Source: Vreelandella piezotolerans (lineage in GTDB: Bacteria > Pseudomonadota > Gammaproteobacteria > Pseudomonadales > Halomonadaceae). Taken from it: 64,000 nucleotides of DNA. A model generated the notes under the pieces. It was not told the origin of the DNA, did not search any database, and was given only the letters and a program-made list of their open reading frames with translations. Positions within the stretch are counted from its first letter, which is position 1; every line of letters starts with the position of its first letter. Both the position numbers and the translations under genes were made by a program. The stretch spans positions 2,170,001 through 2,234,000 of the forward strand of contig NZ_CP048602.1 of assembly GCF_012427705.1 (NCBI RefSeq). The letters run 5' to 3'. Positions 45,098 through 54,650 of the stretch are shown here, one piece after another.

Positions 45098-46528
45098 CTA
45101 GCCCGCGTATTCAAACAGCATCAGCGTTTCCATGTGGGCAGTGTGCAGAAACATATCCGCGACGGCGACGTGCTCGACGCGATAACCTGCATGCACAAGG
45201 TGTGCCGCATCCCTGGCTAGCGTAGCCGGATCGCAGGAAACATAGGCAATTTTCGCTACTTTTCGACGCCCTAGCGCTTGGCATACGGCTTCAGCACCGC
45301 TGCGCGGCGGGTCGAGTACCACCGCATCGACCGGGTGTTCATCAAGCAGCGCCTTGACTGCCGTCGACTCATTGAGATCCGCCTGCTGGGCACTCACATC
45401 CAGTCGATTCAGCTCCGCATTGGCTTTCAAGCGCTCGACCATGGCGGCGCTTCCCTCTACGGCATGCACGCTGGCTCCTGCAGCGGCTATCGGCAGGCTG
45501 AAGTTCCCTATCCCGGCAAACAGGTCGAGCAGCCGCCCTCCTTGTCCAGGCGCCAACCATGCTATCACCTGCGCCACCATCTTTTGGTTGACTTCGGCAT
45601 TTACTTGTAAAAAATCGCCGGGGGCAAACGTCAGCACCAGTTCGTCAGCGGTCTGTGAGTCAGTCACGCCCAATGCGCTCAATGAATAGCGCTCTTCTAG
45701 TGCAGGTGCCTCACCATACCAGTGCAGCGAGGGTGACTCCCGGCCCAGCCATATGCCAAAACGCACGTGGTGTTGATCTGCAAAGGATTGCCAGCGCCCC
45801 CTATCTTGAGGCTGCTCTTTAAGCTGTCGCACCAGCACTACCGTGGCCTTAGGGGTCGAGAGCAATTCGATATGGCCGATGGAGCGCGGTGCATCCAACT
45901 CGATAAGCAGCTGTTTTAACGGGTCTAGTAGCGCCTGTAGCGACGGCACCAACACATGGCAGTGTTCGATATCGACCAACCGATGGCTATTGGCTGCTCT
46001 AAATCCCAGGCGCACGTTACCCTGACCATCGACCTTGACGCCTAGACGAGCCCGTCGGCGATAGTGTTCGGACTGCCCGTTAATGGGCGTCACTGCCGAT
46101 AGCCTCACGCCTTGACGGGCCATCAGTTCACTAACGACCTCACGCTTATGGGCACGCTGTGCATCGAGCGCTAGGTGCTGCAAATCACATCCGCCACAGT
46201 GGCCGAAATGCGCGCACGGCGGCTCTACACGCTGGGGAGAGCGGGTTACTAACGTTTTGACGTGCGCTTCGTCGAAGCGCTTGCGCGTGACATGTACCGC
46301 CACCTCGACCTGCTCTCCAGGCAGCGCCCGATCGACGAACACGGTTTTACCGTCCGGGTGATGGGCCACGCCACGCCCATCATGGGCCAAACGCTCGATC
46401 GACAGCGGCGCGCCGACATCGATGCCGATAGGCTGCTTGGTCGGCACGCCGTTGCTATAAGGTTGGCGGGCCAACCCAGAGTGGCCCGAGGCGGGCCGTG
46501 GTGGCCGCCGCTTACCCAACATAGCCAT
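45098..46528 (-). CDS. rlmD: 23S rRNA (uracil-1939-C5)-methyltransferase RlmD
   Basis: SAM-dependent 5-methyluridine enzyme with an iron-sulfur cluster. 476 residues: basic N-terminal stretch, TRAM domain (APLSIERLAHDGRGVAHHPDGKTVFVD), 4Fe-4S ligands in EPPCAHFGHCGGCDLQHL, SAM motif LLDLFAGIGNFSLPIA, the DPPRSGAE block and the catalytic Cys in YVSCDPATLARD. The start at 46528 directly follows the cysM stop, with the GGAGG ribosome site inside cysM. The N-terminal ~30 residues are longer than in E. coli (433). Confidence 0.96.
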   Translation of the reverse strand: MAMLGKRRPPRPASGHSGLARQPYSNGVPTKQPIGIDVGAPLSIERLAHDGRGVAHHPDGKTVFVDRALPGEQVEVAVHVTRKRFDEAHVKTLVTRSPQRVEPPCAHFGHCGGCDLQHLALDAQRAHKREVVSELMARQGVRLSAVTPINGQSEHYRRRARLGVKVDGQGNVRLGFRAANSHRLVDIEHCHVLVPSLQALLDPLKQLLIELDAPRSIGHIELLSTPKATVVLVRQLKEQPQDRGRWQSFADQHHVRFGIWLGRESPSLHWYGEAPALEERYSLSALGVTDSQTADELVLTFAPGDFLQVNAEVNQKMVAQVIAWLAPGQGGRLLDLFAGIGNFSLPIAAAGASVHAVEGSAAMVERLKANAELNRLDVSAQQADLNESTAVKALLDEHPVDAVVLDPPRSGAEAVCQALGRRKVAKIAYVSCDPATLARDAAHLVHAGYRVEHVAVADMFLHTAHMETLMLFEYAG

Positions 46529-47425
46529 CTATACCTCCGGGGCGAACAGGCCCGTGGAGAGATAGCGATCGCCTCGGTCACACACAATGAACACGATGAC
46601 CGCATTTTCGGTTTGCTCGGCAATACGCAGGGCGCCTGCCAAGCTGCCACCCGATGACACGCCCGCCAAAATGCCCTCTTCACGGGCCAAACGGCGCATG
46701 TGTGTCTCGGCTTCCTGCTGACTGATATCGAGTGTGATATCCACCCGCGGCGCTTCGAATATGGCGGGCAGATACTCCTGTGGCCAGCGGCGGATGCCTG
46801 GAATACTGGCCCCATCGGCGGGCTGTAAACCGACGATTTGAATCGCACTATTCTGCTCTTTCAGGTAGCGCGACACGCCCATGATCGTTCCGGTGGTTCC
46901 CATTGAACTCACGAAGTGGGTTACCTCTCCGCCCGTTTGCCGCCACACTTCCGGCCCGGTGGTACGGTAATGCGCCAGCGGGTTATCCGGGTTGGCAAAC
47001 TGGTTCAGTGGTTTGCCTTCTCCCCGAGCGATCATGGCGTCAGCGATGTCCCGCGCTTCTTCCATACCGCCCTCTTTACTGGCCGTGATCAGCTTGGCGC
47101 CGTAAGCGGCCATGGCCTGCTTGCGCTCGGCGGAGGCGTTTTCCGGCATGACCAACGTCATGTTGTACCCTTTGATGGCCGCTGCCATAGCAAGTGCAAT
47201 GCCGGTATTTCCAGAGGTCGCTTCGATGAGCGTATCTCCCGGCGAGATCTCACCGCGGGCTTCGGCTTCGCTGAGCATGGAAAGCGCCGGGCGGTCCTTG
47301 ACCGAGCCGGCCGGGTTATTCCCCTCCAGCTTGGCCAATAGCGTGTTGTTCTTTCCAGCACTGATGCGCTTAAGGCGCACCAAGGGCGTATTGCCCACCA
47401 CCTCTTCGAGCGTGGGATAATTCAT
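46529..47425 (-). CDS. cysM: cysteine synthase B
   Basis: PLP enzyme forming cysteine from O-acetylserine and sulfide or thiosulfate. 298 residues. The PLP lysine is in NPAGSVKDRPALSM, the substrate loop is EATSGNTGIALAMA, and the phosphate-binding Gly loop is SSMGTTGTIMG. The ending DRGDRYLSTGLF is a CysM feature. ATG 47425 is chosen because AAGGAG lies 6 bases upstream. It heads a cysM-rlmD-relA-mazG run, also seen in Pseudomonas, and is divergent from barA. Confidence 0.95.
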   Translation of the reverse strand: MNYPTLEEVVGNTPLVRLKRISAGKNNTLLAKLEGNNPAGSVKDRPALSMLSEAEARGEISPGDTLIEATSGNTGIALAMAAAIKGYNMTLVMPENASAERKQAMAAYGAKLITASKEGGMEEARDIADAMIARGEGKPLNQFANPDNPLAHYRTTGPEVWRQTGGEVTHFVSSMGTTGTIMGVSRYLKEQNSAIQIVGLQPADGASIPGIRRWPQEYLPAIFEAPRVDITLDISQQEAETHMRRLAREEGILAGVSSGGSLAGALRIAEQTENAVIVFIVCDRGDRYLSTGLFAPEV

Positions 47426-47516
47426 CGGACACTCCTTATCGTAACCGTTATGCTGCATTATATCGGTGCTGCCTGTGAGTGGACAGGCAACCTTCCAGAT
47501 TCGACGAGCTTCTTTC

Positions 47517-50210
47517 ATGTCATTAAATACGCGCCTGCTGTTCGCTCTGCTTGGTTTCCCTCTGCTTGTCTATGCCGTCATGGCCGTTCTGCTGGTCCTG
47601 CAAAATGAACATACCGGTAGAAGCGTGCTCGAAGATCGGTTGACCAGCGCTGGAGAATTGTTAGCTCCCAGCCTTGGGGCTGCCATGGCCGATGGCGACT
47701 TGCCACGACTGGAAGCGTTGGCCCGTCAGTTGTTGGAGCACCGTGGTCTAAGAGCGGTGACACTGTTCGACGAGCAGGGCAACCGCTTGTTGGTACTGGG
47801 CCGTTCGATGCCGCCTCCGCCGCGCCTGAACGCGCCCGACGTGACCGTCATCGCCAAAGAGGAAGACACGTGGCGCCTACAGGTACCGATCACCAGTCAG
47901 GCGGTGGGTGGGACCAGCCTTGTTACCAACGGCTGGTTGGAAGCCGAGATGGATATCCGCGCACTAACGCTCGAGCGCTACCGTTTGATCGCCAGCTTGA
48001 GCCTCGGTGGCATGCTGCTCGGCCTGCTGCTATTCCTGGCGGCCTTTGCCATCAGCCGCTACGCCAGCCGACCTATCGAAGAGGCCAACCAAGCCTTATA
48101 TCGCTTGTCCCGTGGCGATTACAGCCTCGTGATGTCCCACGCCAAGCCCACCGAATTCAAGCAGCTAGCCAAACACATCAATCGACTGGCCGAGCATTTC
48201 CAACAGGCTCAACGAGATATGCAGAGTCAAATCGAGCAGGCGACCAGCGAGCTGCAAGAGTCGATGGAAACCATCGAAGAGCAGAACATCAAGCTAGACC
48301 TCGCCCACCGCAGCGCACTTCGGGCCAACGCGGTCAAATCCGAATTTCTAGCCAATATGAGTCATGAAATCCGCACGCCGCTCAATGGCATCGTGGGTTT
48401 CTGCCGCCTACTCGGGCGCTCTTCGCTGGATAGCCGTCAAAAAGAGTGGCTAGAACACGTTCGTCGCGCCTGCGACAACCTGCTCATGCTGGTGAACGAT
48501 GTCTTGGACTTCTCCAAACTGGAAGCCGACCGGCTTACGCTGGAAGAGGTGGACGTCGATATCGTTGCTTTAGTGGATGAGATCATAGGCCTACATGCCC
48601 CCGAAGCGCAGCGCAAGCAGCTCCATTTGGTCGCCATGGTGTACGACGACGTGCCCACGCCGCTTTGTGGCGATCCGCTGCGCATTCATCAGGTGCTCAA
48701 CAACTTGCTAGGCAATGCGATCAAGTTCACCACCGAGGGGGAGGTGATCGTTCGCGTGATGCTAGAGAACCAAGAGGGGCAGCATGTCGTGCTGCACATT
48801 AGCGTCAGCGATACGGGCATCGGGCTGAGCGAAGAGCATCAGCAGCAGCTCTTTAGTGCCTTCTCCCAGGCAGAGCCCAGCCATTCGCGTCAATTTGGCG
48901 GCACCGGTCTTGGGCTGACCATCTGCCGCCAACTCATTCAACGAATGGGCGGTGAAATCACCGTCGATAGTGAACTCGGCAAAGGCTCGACGTTCTCTTT
49001 CACTCTGCCGCTGTTGGCGCATCTTGCCGATGAACGCCCTCCAGAATTGACCCTGGATGGCCCGATCATTCGACTTCACGAGCCGCACCTTCCTACCCGC
49101 AACGTGCTCGAGCACCTGTTAGAGCGCTGGGGAGCGCGTCCTGTCTCGTTCATCGATGCAGGCAATGAGGCACTGCTGATTCTCTGCCTCTCGGCTGAGG
49201 ATTTTAACGACGAGCGAAAAGGCTACTGGCAGTCGGTCATTGAGCAGACGCCTTGTCCGGTACTGGTGCTGGCCAATACCACCAGCTTCGATCTACCCAC
49301 CTGGGAGCTTCCCCACGGTGGTGAGATGCTGTGCAAGCCATTTACCCGAGCGCAACTGGCCACCACGCTACGCCACCTCTTGCAGCCACAGGCACAGACA
49401 GCACCCAGCGCCAACGTTTCTAAACCGCTACCGGCCCCGCGCTTGACGATTCTGATCGTCGACGATAATGCGCCCAATCGCGAGCTGCTCAAAGCGATGC
49501 TGGAGAGCGATACCCTGCAAATCGCACTCGCCGAGAGCGGCCATGAGGCGTTAGAGTTTGCCAAACATGCCACCGCTGACATGGTGCTCATGGACATTCG
49601 AATGCCCGGCATGGATGGCATTCAAACGACCCAAGCCTTGCGACGTATCAACAATAGCTGGGCACGCTGCCCCATCATTGCGGTGACGGCCCACGTGTTG
49701 AGCGCGGAACGCCAGCAGTGGCTGTCCGAGGGGTTGGACGACGTCATGGTCAAGCCCATCGACGATGTTCAGCTACAGCAGCTGCTCCAGCGCTTTTTAG
49801 GGGTGGCAGCCAAGCCTGCGTCGACAGAGCCCACTCGCGCCTTGCAAGCCCCTATCGAACCCTCAAGCTCGCTGCCTGCCGTCGACCTGACGCTGGGTGC
49901 CCGACTGGCCGGTGGCAAAGAAACGCTGGCCAAGCAGCAGTTGGTACGGCTCATCGATAGCCTGCCCGAAAGCGAGCGACACATCCGTCGTGCGTTTGCA
50001 GCGGAGGATTTGACGACACTACTGGATTGGGTACACGGCTTGAATGGCGCTAGCCGATATTGCGGTGCGCCGGAGCTTGCGCTACTGGTAGAAACACTGG
50101 AAACGCGGCTGCGCACCAGCGGACTGCGGCATGTGGAAACGCTGCTGGACGAGCTCTACACCGCCATGGAAAGACTCAGCCAGGAGCGCGCTGCGCTGGT
50201 CGAAAAGTGA
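47517..50210 (+). CDS. barA: hybrid sensor histidine kinase BarA/GacS
   Basis: Membrane hybrid kinase (897 residues) expected to phosphorylate a UvrY/GacA response regulator (not in this window). Layout: membrane segment near 5-25, periplasmic part, second membrane segment near 160-180, HAMP, coiled coil, HisKA with His283 (NMSHEIRTPLNG), HATPase with GTGLGLTICRQL, a degenerate receiver-like stretch (about 515-620), a true receiver with Asp693 (MDIRMPGMDG) and an HPt domain with His840. The HPt core is HGLNGAS rather than HxLKGxS. ATG 47517 is preferred; a longer frame starts at 47466 inside the cysM leader. Confidence 0.95.
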   Translation: MSLNTRLLFALLGFPLLVYAVMAVLLVLQNEHTGRSVLEDRLTSAGELLAPSLGAAMADGDLPRLEALARQLLEHRGLRAVTLFDEQGNRLLVLGRSMPPPPRLNAPDVTVIAKEEDTWRLQVPITSQAVGGTSLVTNGWLEAEMDIRALTLERYRLIASLSLGGMLLGLLLFLAAFAISRYASRPIEEANQALYRLSRGDYSLVMSHAKPTEFKQLAKHINRLAEHFQQAQRDMQSQIEQATSELQESMETIEEQNIKLDLAHRSALRANAVKSEFLANMSHEIRTPLNGIVGFCRLLGRSSLDSRQKEWLEHVRRACDNLLMLVNDVLDFSKLEADRLTLEEVDVDIVALVDEIIGLHAPEAQRKQLHLVAMVYDDVPTPLCGDPLRIHQVLNNLLGNAIKFTTEGEVIVRVMLENQEGQHVVLHISVSDTGIGLSEEHQQQLFSAFSQAEPSHSRQFGGTGLGLTICRQLIQRMGGEITVDSELGKGSTFSFTLPLLAHLADERPPELTLDGPIIRLHEPHLPTRNVLEHLLERWGARPVSFIDAGNEALLILCLSAEDFNDERKGYWQSVIEQTPCPVLVLANTTSFDLPTWELPHGGEMLCKPFTRAQLATTLRHLLQPQAQTAPSANVSKPLPAPRLTILIVDDNAPNRELLKAMLESDTLQIALAESGHEALEFAKHATADMVLMDIRMPGMDGIQTTQALRRINNSWARCPIIAVTAHVLSAERQQWLSEGLDDVMVKPIDDVQLQQLLQRFLGVAAKPASTEPTRALQAPIEPSSSLPAVDLTLGARLAGGKETLAKQQLVRLIDSLPESERHIRRAFAAEDLTTLLDWVHGLNGASRYCGAPELALLVETLETRLRTSGLRHVETLLDELYTAMERLSQERAALVEK

Positions 50211-50219
50211 TGACCGACG

Positions 50220-50597
50220 TCATCGCTCCAGTACGACAAAAGCAACGGCATAATCGGCTTCATCGCTTAAGGTAATGTGGGCGGCGGTGGCGCCGCTTTC
50301 GAGAAATCGGCGCTGCGCTTCACCGCTGAGCTTGAGGCTCGGCTTACCCAGTGCATCGTTGAGCACCTGTATCTCGCCCCACTGCATGCCCTGGCGGAGC
50401 CCTAGCCCAAGCGCCTTAACGAAAGCCTCCTTGGCCGCAAAGCGTTTTGCCAAATAAGCCGTCGCCTGCCCCTTCGACTGCCATGCACGCTGCTCGTCTG
50501 GCCCTAAGATGCGCTGCGCAAAACGAGGACCGTGACGCGTCACGGCCTGACGAAAGCGTTCAACCCGAGCAATGTCCGAGCCAATTCCGACGATCAT
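50220..50597 (-). CDS. acpS: holo-[acyl-carrier-protein] synthase
   Basis: Transfers the phosphopantetheine arm of CoA to ACP. 125 residues, as in E. coli (126). The magnesium Asp is in VGIGSDIARVERF and the second metal Glu is in RFAAKEAFVKALG; the C-terminal part HITLSDEADYAVAFVVLE is standard. The ATG at 50597 lies one base after the pdxJ stop (TGA-T-ATG). It is the last gene of the algU-to-acpS series and is convergent with barA. Confidence 0.96.
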   Translation of the reverse strand: MIVGIGSDIARVERFRQAVTRHGPRFAQRILGPDEQRAWQSKGQATAYLAKRFAAKEAFVKALGLGLRQGMQWGEIQVLNDALGKPSLKLSGEAQRRFLESGATAAHITLSDEADYAVAFVVLER

Positions 50598-50598
50598 A

Positions 50599-51414
50599 TC
50601 AATGACTGCAGCAGTGGTGACCATCGCCGTGATCATGGTCATGTTCGTGGGCGTCCAGGGCGGCCATCAAGCCCGCTTCCTGACCCGCGATGATCAAACG
50701 CTTCATCTCTTGAATGGCTTCCTTCAAACCAACGAAGAGCGCTCGGGCAATGATGGCATGACCGATATTGAGCTCGTTGACGCCGGGCAGTGCGGCAATC
50801 GCTTCCGCATTGTGGTAATGCAGACCGTGTCCGGCATTGACCACCAAGCCTAGTGAAACCGCGTACACCGCCGCCGCGCTGAGGCGATCATACTCGGCGT
50901 TGGCCTCGGCACTGCCCGGCTTGGCGTCGGCGTAAGCGCCAGTGTGTAGCTCGATGGTGGGCGCACCGGCACGATGGGCAGCATCGATCTGTGATTCGTC
51001 GGGGTCGATGAATAGCGACACGTCACACCCCGCCGCCGCTAAGCGCTGGCAGGCGCTAGCGATCTGCTCGAAGCCGCCAACCACATCCAGGCCGCCTTCG
51101 GTGGTGAGCTCTTCGCGCTTTTCAGGCACTAAACACACGTGTGCCGGGCGTACCTCTTCTGCCAGCGCCAGCATTTCTTCGGTGACGGCCATTTCCAGGT
51201 TCATGCGCGTATTGAGCACCTCGGCCAAAAGCCGCACGTCGCGGGGCTGAATATGGCGACGGTCTTCGCGCAAATGAACGGTAATGCCATCGGCTCCTGC
51301 CTCCTCGGCCAGCAGCGCTGCCTGCACCGGGTCGGGATAGCGTGTACCACGCGCCTGACGCAGCGTGGCGATATGATCGATGTTTACGCCGAGTAAAATC
51401 CGTGGGGGGTGCAT
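50599..51414 (-). CDS. pdxJ: pyridoxine 5'-phosphate synthase PdxJ with His-rich tail
   Basis: Condenses 1-deoxyxylulose 5-phosphate with the PdxA product to pyridoxine phosphate. 271 residues against 243 in E. coli. The core is normal: [42 protein letters not shown] and LNAGHGL-type [12 protein letters not shown]. The difference is a C-terminal tail of about 17 residues with seven His, two Cys and several acidic residues ([16 protein letters not shown]), a likely metal-binding sequence. ATG 51414 has GGAG 7 bases upstream; the longer form from 51435 has no such site. Confidence 0.95.
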   Translation of the reverse strand: MHPPRILLGVNIDHIATLRQARGTRYPDPVQAALLAEEAGADGITVHLREDRRHIQPRDVRLLAEVLNTRMNLEMAVTEEMLALAEEVRPAHVCLVPEKREELTTEGGLDVVGGFEQIASACQRLAAAGCDVSLFIDPDESQIDAAHRAGAPTIELHTGAYADAKPGSAEANAEYDRLSAAAVYAVSLGLVVNAGHGLHYHNAEAIAALPGVNELNIGHAIIARALFVGLKEAIQEMKRLIIAGQEAGLMAALDAHEHDHDHGDGHHCCSH

Positions 51415-51474
51415 GCAGAGACTCCAATCAATCAACAGCGATAGAACACTATCGCGATCAGTGGTAACGGTGGC

Positions 51475-52170
51475 TCAAGAGCGATGACGGCGGCGAGCCA
51501 AATCCAGCATCAATTCACGGGAACGCAGCGCGGTAGTTCCTAAGTGAGGAGCCAGCGCTGCCCGCATGACCGCTTTCAATGCATTGGCCAGGCCCGCTGG
51601 CTGCCAATCACCCTGTTCGATTAAGCGAAGGGTACGTCCTTCGATGCCTTGAGGTGCGGCAACGAACGCGCGAGTGTCGGCTTCGAAACGGTAGCGCTGA
51701 TGTGGGTCCAGCGCACCTCCCTCTGGGGTGCTAAAGCGCGGCGTGGCCTCGAGCACGTCCAGAAGCGCCCATTCGTACCGCCTGAGCGCCAGACCGCGCT
51801 CGGCGGGCACTGGCAGTGCCTCCAGCAGCGCGCTGTAAAAAGCAAACACTTCGGTCGCCGCGAGTTCAAGGGGCAGCAAGCGAGTGGCAATTTCGTTTGC
51901 GTACAGGCCACATAGCAGCCCCTCGCCGGCCAGCAACGCGGTGTGCCCACGCGACTCCATCAACGTCAGTCGCTTCAGCTCTCGTTCGCCGCGCCAGGAG
52001 ACGAACAGCGGGGTAAAGGGTTGCAGCCGCTGACGAGATTTCGAGCCGGGCCGCTGCCCCCCGTGAGCTACCGCACGGATGCGGCCATGGTCGAGTGTCA
52101 ATAGATCGACTAGCGCGCTGGTTTCACGGTAGGCACGGCGGTGAAGCAAAAACGCAGGCTCGGCGGTCAT
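51475..52170 (-). CDS. recO: DNA repair protein RecO
   Basis: Recombination mediator that helps load RecA with RecR. 231 residues: an N-terminal OB-fold (AFLLHRRAYRETSALVDLLT, then GRIRAVAHGGQRPGS) and a helical C-terminal domain with Y(A/E)NEIATRLLPLE-like sequence and FYSALLEAL. ATG 52170 lies just past the era stop; a TTG four codons earlier overlaps it. The zinc-finger cysteines of some RecO proteins are absent, as in other gammaproteobacteria. Confidence 0.93.
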   Translation of the reverse strand: MTAEPAFLLHRRAYRETSALVDLLTLDHGRIRAVAHGGQRPGSKSRQRLQPFTPLFVSWRGERELKRLTLMESRGHTALLAGEGLLCGLYANEIATRLLPLELAATEVFAFYSALLEALPVPAERGLALRRYEWALLDVLEATPRFSTPEGGALDPHQRYRFEADTRAFVAAPQGIEGRTLRLIEQGDWQPAGLANALKAVMRAALAPHLGTTALRSRELMLDLARRRHRS

Positions 52171-52178
52171 GGAGCCAC

Positions 52179-53078
52179 TCAATCGAGATCGTAACCCAGG
52201 CTCTTCAGCGCCCGTTCGTCATCCGACCAGCCACGCTTCACCTTCACCCAGAGATTCAGCATCACTTTCGTCCCCAGCGCACGCTCCATGTCCAGGCGCG
52301 CCTCGCGGCCAATGCTCTTGATTCGGTCGCCGTTCTCGCCAATCAAAATCACCTTCTGCCCCTGACGCTCTACCAGAATCAGCGCGCTGATATGCGTGAC
52401 CCGCTCGGTCTCGCGGAACTCTTCGATCTCGACCGTCATCTGGTAGGGCAGCTCGTCGCCGAGCTGACGCATGACTTTTTCACGCACTAGTTCAGCCGCC
52501 ATGAAACGCAGGCTTTTATCGGTGATCTGGTCTTCCGGGAAGAAATGGATACTCTCGGGCAGGTGCTTGGCGACTTCCTCTTCCAGGGTCTCTACTTGAG
52601 TGCCATGCTTGGCAGAAATGGGTACCACGGCGGCAAATTCACGGCGTGCGCCCACATCGGCCAGCCAAGGCAGCAGATCGCCTTTGTCTTGAAGACGGTC
52701 GACCTTGTTGACCGCGAGAATGACCGGCGCCTTCACGTGCTCTAGACGCTTCAGTACGGCTTGGTCTTCGTCTGTCCAACGGGTGCGGTCGATGATGAAC
52801 ACCACGCAGTCGACATCGCGCAGTGCTTGGGTCGCCGCTTGGTTCATGAAGCGGTTGATAGCCTTGTTACGATCCTTGGACATGATGTGCATGCCCGGCG
52901 TGTCGACATAGATGAACTGCGTATCGTCGACGGTTTTGATACCCATCACTTGGTGGCGCGTGGTTTGCGGTCGCCGAGAAGTGATCGAGATTTTTTGCCC
53001 CAGAATCCGATTCATGAGGGTTGACTTGCCTACGTTGGGACGGCCAACGATGGCCACGAAGCCGCAGGTTTGGCTCAT
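52179..53078 (-). CDS. era: GTPase Era
   Basis: Ribosome assembly GTPase that binds 16S rRNA near its 3' end. 299 residues. G1 GRPNVGKST (12-20), G2/G3 with VDTPGMH, G4 NKVD and G5 ISAKHG are present; the KH domain includes [20 protein letters not shown]. Start overlaps the rnc stop (ATGA) and its GGAGAC site lies in rnc. The order rnc-era-recO is conserved in gammaproteobacteria. Confidence 0.98.
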   Translation of the reverse strand: MSQTCGFVAIVGRPNVGKSTLMNRILGQKISITSRRPQTTRHQVMGIKTVDDTQFIYVDTPGMHIMSKDRNKAINRFMNQAATQALRDVDCVVFIIDRTRWTDEDQAVLKRLEHVKAPVILAVNKVDRLQDKGDLLPWLADVGARREFAAVVPISAKHGTQVETLEEEVAKHLPESIHFFPEDQITDKSLRFMAAELVREKVMRQLGDELPYQMTVEIEEFRETERVTHISALILVERQGQKVILIGENGDRIKSIGREARLDMERALGTKVMLNLWVKVKRGWSDDERALKSLGYDLD

Positions 53079-53767
53079 GATTTGTCTCCAGGGGGTTGCT
53101 CGAGATAGGACAATGCTTCTTCCGCAGCCTGCTGTTCGGCATGGCGGCGGCTGGGGCCTTTACCCGTGGTATGCTCGCTTAAAAGCTCGATGTAGCACTC
53201 CACGGTAAAGGTCTGGGCATGCGCCTCACCCTTTACAGAGACCACTTCATAACGTGGCAGCGCCGCTTGGCGCGACTGCAAAAACTCTTGTAAGCGTGTT
53301 TTGGGATCTTTCTGAGTATCTTGCAGCGAGATGTTTTCCAGGCGGTCGGCGTACCATGCGAGTACGCGCTCGCGCACGGCATCCATTCCAGCGTCTAGAT
53401 AAATCGCGCCAATCACGGCTTCTACAGCATCCGCTAGAATCGATTCACGGCGATGGCCGCCGCTCTTCATTTCTCCCGACCCCAGCCTCAAGCACTCGCC
53501 AAAGGCCATTTCTCGGGCCAGCTCCGCTAGGGTTTGGCCCTTGACCAAGCGGGCGCGCAAACGCGAGAGCTGCCCTTCCCGCGCCTGGGGAAAGCGCTGA
53601 AACAGCGCTTCGGCAATCACGAAATTGACGATGGAGTCACCCAGAAATTCCAGGCGCTCATTGTTGCGACCACCGTAGCTTCGATGAGTCATGGCCAGTT
53701 CCAAAAGCGTTGGGTCGCCAAAGGTATGGCCGATTCGTCGGCAAAAAGCGGTTAAGGAATTACTCAC
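53075..53767 (-). CDS. rnc: ribonuclease III
   Basis: Double-strand-specific endonuclease for rRNA and mRNA processing. 230 residues. The RNase III signature [18 protein letters not shown] (about 35-52) carries the metal ligands with [13 protein letters not shown] further on; the dsRBD at the C-terminus has the [17 protein letters not shown] helix. It begins with GTG at 53767 behind AGGAG. The lepB gene lies 64 bases upstream on the same strand. Confidence 0.98.
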   Translation of the reverse strand: MSNSLTAFCRRIGHTFGDPTLLELAMTHRSYGGRNNERLEFLGDSIVNFVIAEALFQRFPQAREGQLSRLRARLVKGQTLAELAREMAFGECLRLGSGEMKSGGHRRESILADAVEAVIGAIYLDAGMDAVRERVLAWYADRLENISLQDTQKDPKTRLQEFLQSRQAALPRYEVVSVKGEAHAQTFTVECYIELLSEHTTGKGPSRRHAEQQAAEEALSYLEQPPGDKS

Positions 53768-53831
53768 AGTGCTCCTACGTCATTGACGTTAACTAAGACA
53801 ACCACACTTACGATTTGAAAACGGTACTGCT

Positions 53832-54635
53832 TCATTCGATACGCCGTATGCTGGTAAAGCTAGGTAGCCCGCCATCCCAATGCATCCACACGGCAAAGGC
53901 GCGACCGACGATGTTCTCTTCCGGCACGAAGCCCCAGTAGCGGCTATCGTTGGAGTGGTCGCGGTTATCGCCCATCATGAAATAGTGGCCTTGCGGTACG
54001 ACCACTTCACGCATTTGCGGGCCTGGATCACGGGGATTGTTATAGATGAAGTGACTCACGTCACCCAACTCCTCCTCCAGCAACAGCTGCTGAGGGGAAA
54101 GCATCGGCCCCTCTTCGATCAATGCCTTACTGACCGGCTCGCCATTGACATAGAGCTGCTTACCTTCATAGCGAATACGGTCGCCGGGCAGCCCCACCAC
54201 GCGTTTGATGAAGTTCACCGATGGCTCTTCAGGAAAACGGAACACCATGACATCGCCCCGCTCGGGATCGTCTACTTCCAAAAAACGATGATGAACGACC
54301 GGTAAACGTAGGCCGTAGGCGAATTTATTGACGAGAATGAAATCGCCGACTTCCAACGTGGGCTTCATGGAGCCAGAGGGAATTTGAAATGGCTCGATGA
54401 TGAAGCTGCGCACCACCAGCACCACCAACAGCACCGGAAAGAAAGAACGCGAGTAGTCGACCGGCCAAGGCTCTTTTAAGAGCTTCTCCCGCGTCGGCGC
54501 ATCCAGCCCTTCCATGGTGGCTGACTCTGCTTTTGCCACGCGCTCACGGCGCTTAGGCCGAAGCACCAGCACATCCAACAGATAAATGGCCCCTGAGAGC
54601 GCGACCGCAAGTACCAATAACAGTGAAAAATCCAT
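53832..54635 (-). CDS. lepB: signal peptidase I
   Basis: Inner-membrane protease that removes Sec and Tat signal peptides. 267 residues with two membrane segments (about 3-25 and 62-80). The catalytic Ser89 is in QIPSGSMKPTL and the general-base Lys144 in NFIKRVVGLPGD; the family box GDNRDHSNDSRYWG lies near the end. The gene lies 15 bases after lepA, the order known from E. coli, and is probably co-transcribed. Confidence 0.98.
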   Translation of the reverse strand: MDFSLLLVLAVALSGAIYLLDVLVLRPKRRERVAKAESATMEGLDAPTREKLLKEPWPVDYSRSFFPVLLVVLVVRSFIIEPFQIPSGSMKPTLEVGDFILVNKFAYGLRLPVVHHRFLEVDDPERGDVMVFRFPEEPSVNFIKRVVGLPGDRIRYEGKQLYVNGEPVSKALIEEGPMLSPQQLLLEEELGDVSHFIYNNPRDPGPQMREVVVPQGHYFMMGDNRDHSNDSRYWGFVPEENIVGRAFAVWMHWDGGLPSFTSIRRIE

Positions 54636-54650
54636 GTGGGGTTCGTATCC

